Assembly: GCA_937865685.1 (NCBI GenBank)
Contig: CALMGU010000022.1
Span: 1 to 37,519 of the forward strand
DNA from: an uncultured Alphaproteobacteria bacterium
Lineage (GTDB): Bacteria > Pseudomonadota > Alphaproteobacteria > Micropepsales > Micropepsaceae
DNA length: 37,519 nucleotides
Direction: 5' to 3'
In this document: positions 15,671 through 24,704 of the stretch, in pieces
How positions within the stretch are numbered: the stretch's first letter is position 1
Layout of the letters: every line of letters begins with the position of its first letter
Position numbers and translations under genes: made by a program
Notes under the pieces: generated by a model
What the model saw: only the letters and a program-made list of their open reading frames with translations
Told to the model about the DNA's origin: nothing
Databases searched by the model: none

Positions 15671-17074
15671 CTATTCCGCCAGGGCCGGGCCGGATGCCGC
15701 CGCGGTCCTCTTCCATACAAAATACGCTGCGATGAGCGCACCCAGCCAGGGTACGCCTACGATCCAGGACAGGCGCCAATCCGGATCCAGCAGCATGGTG
15801 ACCAGCACGCCCAGCAGCACCGCCATGCCCGCGATCTGCATCACGGGGAAGAATGGCATCCGCACCGGCAGATCGGCGGCCCTGTGCACGTGGCGGAAGC
15901 GCAGATGACAGACCAGGATCAGCATCCAGACGATGATGATGCTGAACAGGGCGATGCCCTGCAGATAGGCATAGGCGCGGGGCGTGAATTTCGCCATGCC
16001 AACCGCCGCGAAAACGAACGCGCCCGACAGCAAACTCGCCATCACGGGCGCGCCGGAACGGCTGAGTTGGCCTAAGAAGCGGGGCGCGTAATTGCCCCGC
16101 GACAGCGAGAACAGCATCCGCGTGCAGAGATAGACATTGGTGTTCATCCCCGACAGGGCCGCGCTCACGATCACGAAATTCATGATTCCGGCGGCGTGCG
16201 GGATGCCGGTCAATGAGAGAATCTTGACGAAAGGACTTTCCGCCACCGTGACGCTGCCGCCGGTCTCGGTCCAGGGAATGATCGCCGCCACCACCGCCAG
16301 CGCCAGCACGTAGAACAGGAAGAGCCGCACCGCCATGGTGCGCAGGGCGGCGGGAATGGCTTTTTCGGGATTGGGCACTTCACCCGCCGTGACCGCGATC
16401 ACTTCGATGCCGCTGAAGGACAACATGCCCAGGATCACCGCCATCCACATGCCATGAAGGCCATGGGGGAAAAAGCCGCCGGGAAGTCCGTAAAGATTGC
16501 GAAGACCCACCGGCTCGGCGCCCAATCCGAAAATGCGGCTGGCGCCCAGGATGATGAAAAGGACGATGGCCGTCACTTTGATGAAAGCCAGCCAATATTC
16601 CGCCCGGCCGAAATTGCCCACCGAGCGGGAATTCACGAAAATCACAATGGCGGCGAAACCCAGCGACCAGAGCCAGACCGGCGTGCCGGGAAACCACCAG
16701 GTCATGTAGATTCCAGCGGCGACGGCTTCGAAGCCCGTGGCGATCACTTGCGCGAACCAATAAGTGTAGCGCACCACAAATCCAGCCAGAGGGCTGAGAT
16801 AAGTTTCCGCATAAGTGCCGAAGGATCCGGCGGCGGGATGCATCACCGCCATTTCCGACAGGCTGAGCACCATGGCGACGGCGAAGAAACCCGCAATGGC
16901 ATAGCTGACCAGCACCGAAGGCCCGGCATAGCCCAAGGCGATGCCGCTGGAGAGGAACAGGCTGGTGCCGATGGCCCCGCCCAGGCTGATCATGATGATC
17001 TGGGCGCGAGTCAGCTCTTTATGAAGGCCCCCTTCGCGCGCGACGATCGCCGTGTCTTCCAGGCCGCCGGTCAA
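15671..17074 (-). CDS. APC-superfamily amino acid permease
   Basis: This inner-membrane amino acid transporter has 467 residues and about 12 membrane helices. The N-terminal AAT-type signature ELTRAQIIMISLGGAIGTSLF lies at about residues 20-40, and SYAIAGFFAVAMVLSLSEM and SFSGIEVIAVTAGE are further family landmarks. It would import an amino acid or amine with protons. The only start available is a TTG at 17074: the in-frame codons upstream are GCT, CCG and then the TAA stop of the amidohydrolase. The two genes are therefore in the same frame, separated by a stop and two codons, and translation probably depends on re-initiation. The link to an exported hydrolase upstream and an amino acid dehydratase downstream suggests uptake of the released amino compound. 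Confidence 0.88.
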   Translation of the reverse strand: MTGGLEDTAIVAREGGLHKELTRAQIIMISLGGAIGTSLFLSSGIALGYAGPSVLVSYAIAGFFAVAMVLSLSEMAVMHPAAGSFGTYAETYLSPLAGFVVRYTYWFAQVIATGFEAVAAGIYMTWWFPGTPVWLWSLGFAAIVIFVNSRSVGNFGRAEYWLAFIKVTAIVLFIILGASRIFGLGAEPVGLRNLYGLPGGFFPHGLHGMWMAVILGMLSFSGIEVIAVTAGEVPNPEKAIPAALRTMAVRLFLFYVLALAVVAAIIPWTETGGSVTVAESPFVKILSLTGIPHAAGIMNFVIVSAALSGMNTNVYLCTRMLFSLSRGNYAPRFLGQLSRSGAPVMASLLSGAFVFAAVGMAKFTPRAYAYLQGIALFSIIIVWMLILVCHLRFRHVHRAADLPVRMPFFPVMQIAGMAVLLGVLVTMLLDPDWRLSWIVGVPWLGALIAAYFVWKRTAAASGPALAE

Positions 17075-17080
17075 AGCCGG

Positions 17081-18811
17081 TTACGCCTGATAGCGGGCAA
17101 CACCCCCGACCACGGTCTGCACAATCTTCACATCCTTGATTTTCTCGGGCGCGATGGTGTGCAGATCGTCCGCCATCACCACATAATCCGCCAGCTTGCC
17201 CACGGTGATGGAGCCTTTGATGGCCTCCTCGCGGGTGTTGTATGCGCCGTTATAGCTGGACGCCCGGATCGCCTGATCCACGGTCAGTTTCTGGTTCGCG
17301 CCCCAGGTTTCACCGTTGAAGCCTTTGCGCGTCACCATGCCCTGCATCGACATCAAGGGGGCGAAGGGCCCCGGCGTGCCGAAATCCGAACCCGTCGACG
17401 CGTGCAGGCCCGCATCCTCGAAGGTCTTATAGGCCATGGCGTTGCGCATATATTCTTCGCCATAGAAGTGGAACTTGTCGGAATTGTAATAGGCATAGGA
17501 GCTGAACAAGGACGGCACCAGATCGACCGCCTTCATCCGCCTGATCAGATCGTCGTTGATGAAGGTGCAATGGGTGATCTTGGGCCGGCTGTTCTTGACC
17601 GGAAAGGCTTTCAGCGCGCCCTCATACGCCGTCATCACCTGGGCGATGGCGACATCGCCATTGGCGTGGCAGTTGAGGCGGATGCCCGCGCGGTGCACCC
17701 GCTCGGCCCAGGCGTTGGTGTCCGCCTGCCGCTCGGTGACATTGCCGCTATAGGATGGCGTGACGCCGCGGTAAGGCTTGCCCATCGCCGCCGTGCGTTC
17801 GGAGAAGGATCCATCCACCACATGCTCCGAGGTGGCGCCGAACTTGATCCATTCGTCGCCGAAATCGGTCTTGATGCCGGTCTTGATCATGGCTTCGGTG
17901 AGCGTGTCATCCGGCTCATAGCTTACCCGGTGCAACAGAGTGCCGCGCTGACGCGCCACCTGCAGGGCGGAAAGCACATTCTCGTCATGGCAGACGCTGG
18001 TCAGGCCATATTCGACGAATTTCTTGGACATGAACTCCACGCCGCTGACCAGGCGGCGTTCCTGTTCCGCCGGGCTGTAGGTGACGAACTTGCCTTTGCC
18101 CTTGAAGACATCGCGCGCATTGTCGGTGATGCGGCCGTTCAATTCGCCGTCCGGCCCCTTGTCGAAGGTGCCGCCGAAATGGGGCGGGGTGTTCTTGGTC
18201 AGGCCCGCCATCTGCAAGGCCTTGCTGTTGTAATAAGACGTATGGCCGCCGCGATGGATCACTTCCACCGGATGTTCGGTGGAGACTTTGTCCAGATCCT
18301 TGTTAGTGATGGGGCGGCCGTCCTTCACCTTGGTGTCGTCATAATAATAGCCGATCACCCAGGTGCCAGGCGGCGTCTTGGCGGCGCGGGCTTTCAACTT
18401 GTCGATGATGCTCTGGATGGTGACGAATTCCACCACATAGGGATTTCCCACCAGCACTTCATACAAAAGCAAATCTCCGCCGCCGTGATTATGCGTGTCG
18501 TTGAAGCCCGGCGTGACCATCATGCCTTTGGCGTCATAAGTGCGGGTCTTGGGACCGGCCAGCGACTTCATGTCGGAGGTCGAGCCCACCGCCATGAAAC
18601 GGTCGCCGCGAACGGCGAAGGCTTCCGCCGCCGGCATGGCCGGATCCATGGTGGTGACTTTGGCGTTGATCACGATCAGGTCCGGCGGCGTGCGTTCCGC
18701 CGCCGCCTGGGCTGCGGCCATCCAGGACGAGCCCAACAGCGCGGCGGAGCCGAAGCCCGCCGATTCCAGAAATTGCCTGCGGCTTTTCGCGATGCTCATC
18801 ATGGCCCCCAT
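17081..18811 (-). CDS. Tat-exported amidohydrolase (YtcJ-like, amidohydrolase-3 family)
   Basis: This is a metal-dependent hydrolase of 576 residues. The N-terminus has a twin-arginine signal (KSRRQFLESAGFGSAALLG, ending near AQA), so the enzyme is exported folded. The metal site is typical of YtcJ-like amidohydrolases: HxH in FNDTHNHGG (about residue 105), a later His in NCHANGDVA, and the Asp in STGSDFGTPGPFAP. The start could be the ATG at 18811 or those at 18802 and 18799; the GGGGG just ahead of the latter slightly favours 18799. It is the first gene of the permease-dehydratase-reductase operon, so its product is probably what the permease takes up. The substrate (amide, N-acyl or cyclic amide) is unknown. 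Confidence 0.86.
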   Translation of the reverse strand: MGAMMSIAKSRRQFLESAGFGSAALLGSSWMAAAQAAAERTPPDLIVINAKVTTMDPAMPAAEAFAVRGDRFMAVGSTSDMKSLAGPKTRTYDAKGMMVTPGFNDTHNHGGGDLLLYEVLVGNPYVVEFVTIQSIIDKLKARAAKTPPGTWVIGYYYDDTKVKDGRPITNKDLDKVSTEHPVEVIHRGGHTSYYNSKALQMAGLTKNTPPHFGGTFDKGPDGELNGRITDNARDVFKGKGKFVTYSPAEQERRLVSGVEFMSKKFVEYGLTSVCHDENVLSALQVARQRGTLLHRVSYEPDDTLTEAMIKTGIKTDFGDEWIKFGATSEHVVDGSFSERTAAMGKPYRGVTPSYSGNVTERQADTNAWAERVHRAGIRLNCHANGDVAIAQVMTAYEGALKAFPVKNSRPKITHCTFINDDLIRRMKAVDLVPSLFSSYAYYNSDKFHFYGEEYMRNAMAYKTFEDAGLHASTGSDFGTPGPFAPLMSMQGMVTRKGFNGETWGANQKLTVDQAIRASSYNGAYNTREEAIKGSITVGKLADYVVMADDLHTIAPEKIKDVKIVQTVVGGVARYQA

Positions 18812-18879
18812 TGCTCTCGGCCAATCCGGGCCGACGATTACGGGAAACCTATGCTATCGGCGTGACTTGATCCAGGGCG

Positions 18880-19956
18880 CTAGTCGGCCCGGCCCTTCGT
18901 GGGTTCGGCGGCGGTCATGTAAATTTTTTCCTGGCCATAGATCACGTACATGTGGAGCCGGTGCAACACATCCATGCCCAATGTCAGGGCAGGAATGCGC
19001 GGATCGGCGGCAAATTGCGCGCGGCTGCCCAGGACGGGCTCTCTCTGCACCCTGTGAATCATGCTGTTGGCCTGGATCAGCGCCGGAACATTGAGCGCGG
19101 TGACGCCTTCAAAGGAAATCTGCTTGAAGGTATGGGCATAAACCCTTTCGCCTTTGCCGTCCCGCAGGTCGCCGCTGGGCGTCATGTCGGGCGTATCGGA
19201 TTTAAGACCGAACAGGCGTTCGGCGACATCGCGGCGCATCACCGTGCGTTCGGAGCCCGTATCGATCAGGGCATCGATGTCATGGCCCTCGATCGAAACC
19301 GATACCTGCATCTTGCCGTCGGACATAGTCATGGGCACCGCCGCGACCGCCGTATGCGGCCAATAGACGACCTGATTGATATCGGTGCAGCTATTCGGCG
19401 TCAGGTAGTTGATCACTTTCCCGCCGAAATCCAATTCGACGTCATACTGTTTGAAGAAACTGCCCGTCATGCGGCCATCATAGGGTTTTGATTTTCCCAA
19501 GCCCGCCTCGGTGGAGACCACCAGTTGCACGTCATGCCCGGAGGCTGTTCCAAGAGCGAAATCCCCGATGCGGACCCGCTGGCGGTTGGCGTCGCGCGCG
19601 CGCGCGCCATTAACCTGATAGACGGGCGCCGACATCATGCTCACCTGTCCGGGGGATGCCGATCCCGTTGGCCCCAGCTGCTGGCCGAACTGCGTGGAGT
19701 CCGTCGTCCTGTCGTTGGAGGGCAGGCTCAACTCCGCCACCACGGCCGGCGAAATTTCGGTGGAATTCGAGCCCACATCCAAAAGCAGATTCTTGGTCGT
19801 TCCATTGAGGCCGACCGGCACCGTCATCAGATCGCTGCCGGGTATGGACTGCAATCGGGCCGATGCGGCCAGGGACGGTAATGGACAGGTCTGGGCCGCC
19901 GCCGCCGCATTCAATCCAATCAGCACACCAAATCCCGCAAGCATTCCCCTGAACAT
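18880..19956 (-). CDS. Secreted two-lobed retropepsin-like aspartic protease
   Basis: This is a 358-residue protein with a signal peptide (MFRGMLAGFGVLIGLNAAAAA|QTC) and two tandem retropepsin-like domains. The first has LLLDVGSNSTEIS (Asp near residue 58) and the second ALIDTGSERTVM (Asp near residue 229). Each is followed by a hydrophobic Gly loop (for example TLGMDVLHRLHMYV near the end). Viral and most bacterial retropepsins, including Caulobacter PerP, form a dimer of single domains; here the two lobes are in one chain, as in pepsin. The first motif is DVGS rather than D(T/S)G, which is unusual. I chose the ATG at 19956 (GGGGGTGTC just upstream, clean signal peptide) over the longer open frame, which runs into the tRNA. 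A periplasmic processing protease is likely; the substrate is unknown. Confidence 0.75.
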   Translation of the reverse strand: MFRGMLAGFGVLIGLNAAAAAQTCPLPSLAASARLQSIPGSDLMTVPVGLNGTTKNLLLDVGSNSTEISPAVVAELSLPSNDRTTDSTQFGQQLGPTGSASPGQVSMMSAPVYQVNGARARDANRQRVRIGDFALGTASGHDVQLVVSTEAGLGKSKPYDGRMTGSFFKQYDVELDFGGKVINYLTPNSCTDINQVVYWPHTAVAAVPMTMSDGKMQVSVSIEGHDIDALIDTGSERTVMRRDVAERLFGLKSDTPDMTPSGDLRDGKGERVYAHTFKQISFEGVTALNVPALIQANSMIHRVQREPVLGSRAQFAADPRIPALTLGMDVLHRLHMYVIYGQEKIYMTAAEPTKGRAD

Positions 19957-20215
19957 GACACCCCCGTCGCTTGAATCAGCCGATAATCCGTTCATTGTCT
20001 CTCGCGACACGGCAAAGAATTTGCGTGCCCGAATCTGCATCCGCGCGCGATCAAACGCGGCGGCATTTTGTGACGCGTATTGCGAAACGCCCAGGCCCGA
20101 ACCCGAGACTATGCCCATCATCGGACCCCGCCGCCTAGTGGGCTCAAGACAAGCACAGGCACCCGGCTCATATGTGACCGCCGGAATCTTGGAAGAGATG
20201 GGAACTTTGATGGAG

Positions 20216-20291
20216 TGGTGCCGCCTGCGTGACTCGAACACGCGACCCCCGCATTACGAATGCGATGCTCTACCGACTGAGCTAAGGCGGC
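20216..20291 (-). tRNA. tRNA-Thr (anticodon CGT)
   Basis: On the minus strand 76 bases fold as a full cloverleaf with encoded CCA. The acceptor stem is GCCGCCT/AGGCGGC, the D stem GCTC/GAGC, the anticodon stem TCGCA/TGCGG with loop TTCGTAA, and the T stem GCGTG/CACGC with the TTCGAGT loop. Anticodon CGT reads ACG threonine codons. The gene stands alone between the autotransporter and the retropepsin-like protease. Confidence 0.97.
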
Positions 20292-20421
20292 CCACACATC
20301 CCCTTAAAGGGGACGCGATTGGCCGGGAAACTACGCATCCCGGCTCCCGACTGCAACCTCGGTGATGACCCTTGGCGGTGAAACTGCCATGGATCAGCTT
20401 GAATAGGGCACTTTTCCGATT

Positions 20422-23400
20422 TTACCAGGAATAGCCGATACTTACTGAGCCGGAAACGGCTGTGAAGCCCGCACCGAAGCGGCTCTCCACCCTGGCGCCG
20501 CCACTGACGCCGGCCGGCGATGTCAGGTTCAGGCCCAAACCCAGCAATCCGGAGTCTTCGGGCAATGCCACGCCGGCTGCCGCAAATGCCGACCCAGCCA
20601 GACTCTGGAACCGCGCCTGGCTGACAAAGTCGTCCTGAATCTGATGCGCCCAAGCGGCATGAAATTCCGCAGAAAGAGAATCAGCGCCCATACCGAAATC
20701 ACGCTCGGCCCGCGCACCCAGCTCGCTGTGAACAAGGCCGGTCTGCCTGGCCGCATAGGAAAGCGCGAATGCCGAAGTTCCCGAAAGAGCGGTCTCGCCA
20801 TAGGCCGGAGACGAGAAACTCTCTCCCGCAAAAGCCGCGTATGGCGTCAGGGCAAAATCGTCTCCAAGGCCGAAACCATATCCCCCTTCAAGGCGGCCGC
20901 CGAAATCGTCCGCCACGAATTTCCCTTTCAGGATATCGGTTCCCGAAATCGTGGTTTCGCGTACCGTGCCGACATTGTGCGAGCCATAGACCAGCGCGCC
21001 CGAGAGATAGCCGCGCTCCAGCAAAGCTTCCCGCATATAGATGCCGGCCATGAGATCGCTGCTGATGCCCTGCCCCATTCCGCCGGCCAGTGAGAAAGTT
21101 TCCCCCGCGCCCGCCAGGCTGCCGCCAATCAAAAGGTCGTCGCTGACTTGCGTTTCGATACCCACGGCCAGGCCGGCCGCATCGGTCGAGAGCTGCCGCG
21201 CACCCGTAACGGCATCGCTGCCAAACTTGCTGTAACCGCCATAAGCCGCGCCCCAAATTCTTACTGCCCCCGTTCGGAGCTGCGCCGGCCTCATACCTGC
21301 GGGAACGCCAATAGTGGCGGCATGCGCGTCGCCGGCGTTGCCAGCGCCCGTGCGCATCAAAAGCGCAAGGTAGGGCGAAAGCGCTTGCGATGCCGAACGT
21401 GACGCGTCGCCGCCAATTTCTCCCGTCAGTTGATTGAGCGCACCACCCAGAGCGGCCCCGGAAAGGCCGAACAAAGCCATGAATCCACCGGGCAAAGTCG
21501 CGCCACCTGCGAGCGCGGCGTCTATGCCATTCGCAGTCGCTCGCTGGTTGGACGTCGCGTTCGCCGCAAGCAAGGGAGACAGTGCGTTGGGCGAAAGCGC
21601 TAGAAACACATCGTTGGCATCGTAACTGAGCGCACCCTTGAACACACCAGGCACACCGGATGTCGAAAGGGACGAGAAAGTGCCGCTGACACCACCCGCC
21701 GCCGACATCAGCGTGAAGCGTTGGTCAACGCTGTACGTGCCGGGCGCCAAATTCACGACCAGCGATGACCCGTTCAAGCTTGCGGTTCCGCCAACCTGCA
21801 TCGAGCCGATACCAGAGGGCGTGATGTCGCTGACATAGGTCGCTCCCGATGCCAGAGCCACATCGCCAGTCACTCGCATCGTACTGAACGGAGAGACACC
21901 AGGCCGCAAGGTGCCGCCATTTGCAACATTGACCGACCCGACGCGACCAGCACCGCCGAGCGACGCGCCGCTGAACACCGACACCGCTGAACCCGGGTGA
22001 GCTCCCCAGATGTTCAGGCGGCCACCCACCACATTGATCGTCAAGGAATCGCCACTACCGAACAATGAGAGTGTGCCGGTACCGGCCTTCACGAAAGTAC
22101 CGGTGCCTGACAACCGGCTGCTCAGGTTGGTTTCTTCCGCGCTGGTGGTCGTTAATTGCGCCCCACTGGAGATTCCTATCGCACTGGCCGCGCTGCTGCT
22201 CGACAAAGCTCCGACGGACTGAGAAAAGCCATTAATGCTGAGAATCGCATTGTCATTGAGAGTGACTGCGCCACCGACGGGAAGCGCATTCTCGGCGTTC
22301 AGAATCAATGTGCCGCTGTCCGAAATGGTGGTGCCGCCGGTATAGGTGTTCTTTTCGGTCAGGGTAAGATCGCCCCGTCCCGTTTTACTGACGCTCGCAC
22401 CACCGGAGATGACGCCCGCATAGGTCTGGGTGGTATCTATAGCGAATTGGAAGGATGTGCCGGCGGCGCTCACCACATTGCCCGCCACGGCATCCCGGAG
22501 GGCAACAATATTGCCGCCGTTCAAGAAGATCGTCGCGCCCTGGATCCCCGGGGCCCCGCCCGACAGATTCCAAGTACCTGTGCCATCTTTCTCAATCACG
22601 GCAAAGTTGAGAGCGTCTGCGGTACTGAAACTCCCAACACCGGAGCCGGTCAAAATCACGCGATTGTTGCCTCCACCGCCGTCAAAGAATGCCCCACCGA
22701 AGAATGTGCCCGTCGTGCGGGCGCCCGTGACCAACTTGACCGTGTCGTCTCCGCTGGTCCCGAGGATCGATCCGCTTGTTGTCGTCGAACCGTCCTCAAG
22801 TGTGAGGAATAATGAACTGGCGTTGGAAGCATTGATGGCGATGTTGGTCGCCGCGATTGTTCCGAAGGAATCTATGGTGACTGCGCTGCCCTGAAGATAC
22901 ATGCCGTTCAGCGCGGCGATCGAACCGGTATTGGCCAAAGTGACGTTGATGATGCTGGACGCGGAACTCACATAGATGCCGGTACCGTTGGCGACATTGA
23001 TCGAGCTGGCTATGCCGCCATTTCCTCCGATTGTGATGGCGCCGCTTCCGCCCGTCACTGCAGAGATGCCATAGGCACCCCCGCCCGCAAGCGTGGCACC
23101 CACGCTGTCGATAGAAATTGTTCCGGTACCCGTGGCGCTGCCACCTAAGACCTCGCCGGCGAAAGCTCCACTGGTCGTGATGAGGTCCGCACCGGTCTTG
23201 ATTGACACATTGCCGCCAGCGGCGGTGTTGACCACCATAACCCCCAGCGATCCGGAGACATGATTCGCAGCTCCTCCCGTGGAATCAAAAGAAATCGTGC
23301 CGCCATTGTTGCCGATCCAAAGGCCGGCATTGTCAGAACCTTGAAGCGTGTTGCCGTGCGCGATCACCGAATAGGAGGCCATGCTTGGATTCAGCCCACC

Positions 23401-23673
23401 AATATCCATGGCCCGGCCTGTGACGGAATTGTTGGTATTCGTGATGCTGACACCCGTTACGGTGATGACATCGCCGCTTGTCCCACCGCCGTTGGGCGCC
23501 AAGATAAATGGGCCGCCGGTTCCTGTGAGATCGCCGGAACCGTCATTGCTCGTGGTGATGACAGTCCCGCCACCGACCGAAAAGCTGCTGGCCATGGCCG
23601 GTGACAATGCGAGGACGCTGCTGCTAAGGCACAGCGCCGCAAGCCGCGCCACGTGAATTTTTTTTCTTTGCAT
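20422..23673 (-). CDS. Type V autotransporter, beta-helix passenger with C-terminal barrel
   Basis: This is a classical autotransporter of 1,083 residues. I start it at the ATG at 23673, giving the signal peptide MQRKKIHVARLAALCLSSS...PAMA; the frame is open further upstream but there it overlaps xerC antisense to nothing useful. The passenger is rich in Gly, Ser, Thr and Asn, low in Cys, and forms a predicted beta-helix. It has autotransporter-associated repeats near 420-460 (KTGRGDLTLTEKNTYTGGTT) and again near 515-530 (GTGTFVKAGTGTLSL). The barrel begins about residue 806 (IWGAAYGGYSKFGSD) and ends in GYSW, the terminal aromatic residue used for outer-membrane insertion. No protease triad is evident in the passenger, so an adhesin or surface role is more likely. 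The ribosome site is poor. Third-position GC looks lower than in neighbouring genes, which could mean relaxed selection or transfer. Confidence 0.88.
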   Translation of the reverse strand: MQRKKIHVARLAALCLSSSVLALSPAMASSFSVGGGTVITTSNDGSGDLTGTGGPFILAPNGGGTSGDVITVTGVSITNTNNSVTGRAMDIGGLNPSMASYSVIAHGNTLQGSDNAGLWIGNNGGTISFDSTGGAANHVSGSLGVMVVNTAAGGNVSIKTGADLITTSGAFAGEVLGGSATGTGTISIDSVGATLAGGGAYGISAVTGGSGAITIGGNGGIASSINVANGTGIYVSSASSIINVTLANTGSIAALNGMYLQGSAVTIDSFGTIAATNIAINASNASSLFLTLEDGSTTTSGSILGTSGDDTVKLVTGARTTGTFFGGAFFDGGGGNNRVILTGSGVGSFSTADALNFAVIEKDGTGTWNLSGGAPGIQGATIFLNGGNIVALRDAVAGNVVSAAGTSFQFAIDTTQTYAGVISGGASVSKTGRGDLTLTEKNTYTGGTTISDSGTLILNAENALPVGGAVTLNDNAILSINGFSQSVGALSSSSAASAIGISSGAQLTTTSAEETNLSSRLSGTGTFVKAGTGTLSLFGSGDSLTINVVGGRLNIWGAHPGSAVSVFSGASLGGAGRVGSVNVANGGTLRPGVSPFSTMRVTGDVALASGATYVSDITPSGIGSMQVGGTASLNGSSLVVNLAPGTYSVDQRFTLMSAAGGVSGTFSSLSTSGVPGVFKGALSYDANDVFLALSPNALSPLLAANATSNQRATANGIDAALAGGATLPGGFMALFGLSGAALGGALNQLTGEIGGDASRSASQALSPYLALLMRTGAGNAGDAHAATIGVPAGMRPAQLRTGAVRIWGAAYGGYSKFGSDAVTGARQLSTDAAGLAVGIETQVSDDLLIGGSLAGAGETFSLAGGMGQGISSDLMAGIYMREALLERGYLSGALVYGSHNVGTVRETTISGTDILKGKFVADDFGGRLEGGYGFGLGDDFALTPYAAFAGESFSSPAYGETALSGTSAFALSYAARQTGLVHSELGARAERDFGMGADSLSAEFHAAWAHQIQDDFVSQARFQSLAGSAFAAAGVALPEDSGLLGLGLNLTSPAGVSGGARVESRFGAGFTAVSGSVSIGYSW

Positions 23674-23777
23674 GAATATCAAGTGTGCCGGTTCCGGTCC
23701 GGCACGCCCCCAAGTTCCGATCGGACAATAGGAATGCCCGGTCAGGTTGTAAACCACACGATGATGACAACGTGTCG

Positions 23778-24695
23778 CTAGACCTGTTTCCCGCGCGGAT
23801 GCGCGTTTTGATACGTCTCCATCAACTGGCGCATATCGATGGCGGTGTAGGTCTGGGTGGTGGACAGCGATGCATGGCCCAGAAGTTCCTGCACGCTTCT
23901 GAGGTCGCCCCCGCCTTGCAGCAGATGGGTGGCGAAGGAGTGGCGCAGGGCATGGGGCGTGGCGCGTTCGGTCAATCCCAAGCGTCCCCGCAGCTTCTGC
24001 ATCAAGCCTTGCGCCTCGCGCGCACTCATCGGCTTGCCGCGCCGTGAAAGAAACAGCGGCGCGGACGGCGCTGCCGTAAACGGAATCTTTGATGCGTAGT
24101 CGCCGATGGCCTCGCGCAGCAGCGGCAGTACCGGCACCACCCGTTCCTTGCGGCCTTTGCCCAGAATGGTGAGGGTGTCGGCCAGGGGCACATCGCCGCG
24201 CTTGAGCGAAAGTGCCTCGGAGATGCGAAGCCCCGCGCCATAAAGAAGCGTGAGCAGCGCGGCATCGCGGGCGCCCAGCCATTCCACATCATGCTCGCCC
24301 GCTTCGTCGATGGCGCGCTGGGCATCAATGGGACTGAGCGGGCGCGGCAATCCCCGTTTCAGGCGGGGCGTGCGCACCGCGCGCGGCGCGGCGTTTTCCA
24401 GGATGCCTTCGCGGGCGAGGAATTTGTAGAAGCCCCGGATCGCCGCCAGCGCCCGCTGCACGCCGCCCGCGCCCAGCCCTTCGCCGCGCCGCGTGGCGAT
24501 GAAGGCGCGGATATCGGCAGGCCGCAATTTGCTCAGCGCGTGCTCGGTGACATTGCCGCCCAGGTGCTCGCGCTGGAACGCCAGGAAGCGGGCGACATCG
24601 TCGCCATAGGCGCGCAAGGTGTTGGGGCTGGCGCGCCGCTCATGTTTGAGGGCGGAAAGCCAGATCTTCTGCAACTCGTCCGGCGACCGCCCCAT
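23778..24695 (-). CDS. xerC: Tyrosine recombinase XerC
   Basis: This is a site-specific tyrosine recombinase of 305 residues, the usual XerC length, which resolves chromosome dimers at dif with XerD at the divisome. The N-terminal SAM-like DNA-binding domain (ERRASPNTLRAYGDDVARFL) precedes the catalytic core: Arg in GAGLRISEAL (about 157), the Lys region at GKGRKERVVP, HALRHSFATHLL (about 247), GHASLSTTQ and the nucleophile Tyr in TQTYTAID (about 282). It starts nine bases after the transaldolase stop in the same direction. The xerC-transaldolase-priA order is a common alphaproteobacterial housekeeping arrangement, which argues for XerC over a phage or integron integrase. Confidence 0.9.
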   Translation of the reverse strand: MGRSPDELQKIWLSALKHERRASPNTLRAYGDDVARFLAFQREHLGGNVTEHALSKLRPADIRAFIATRRGEGLGAGGVQRALAAIRGFYKFLAREGILENAAPRAVRTPRLKRGLPRPLSPIDAQRAIDEAGEHDVEWLGARDAALLTLLYGAGLRISEALSLKRGDVPLADTLTILGKGRKERVVPVLPLLREAIGDYASKIPFTAAPSAPLFLSRRGKPMSAREAQGLMQKLRGRLGLTERATPHALRHSFATHLLQGGGDLRSVQELLGHASLSTTQTYTAIDMRQLMETYQNAHPRGKQV

Positions 24696-24704
24696 CGGCT
24701 CGGA

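Noticed and set aside
16454-18865. Open frame of 803 codons antisense to the permease and amidohydrolase
   Set aside because: It spans the boundary of two clear genes and is a GC-bias artefact.
19637-20365. Plus-strand frame that crosses the tRNA
   Set aside because: Its RLRDSNTRPPHYECDALPTEL segment is the familiar false translation of a reverse-strand tRNA gene.
20292-20421. Possible terminator hairpin around TGGCGGTGAAACTGCCA downstream of the autotransporter
   Set aside because: The stem is only six pairs with a G-U and no T-tract follows.
23674-24282. Upstream extension of the autotransporter frame
   Set aside because: It overlaps the 3' two-thirds of xerC in another frame and places about 200 unsupported residues before a perfect signal peptide.
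23778-24695. Phage or integron integrase marking a mobile element
   Set aside because: Length, motifs and its place beside transaldolase and priA fit housekeeping XerC; no phage genes or att repeats are seen.
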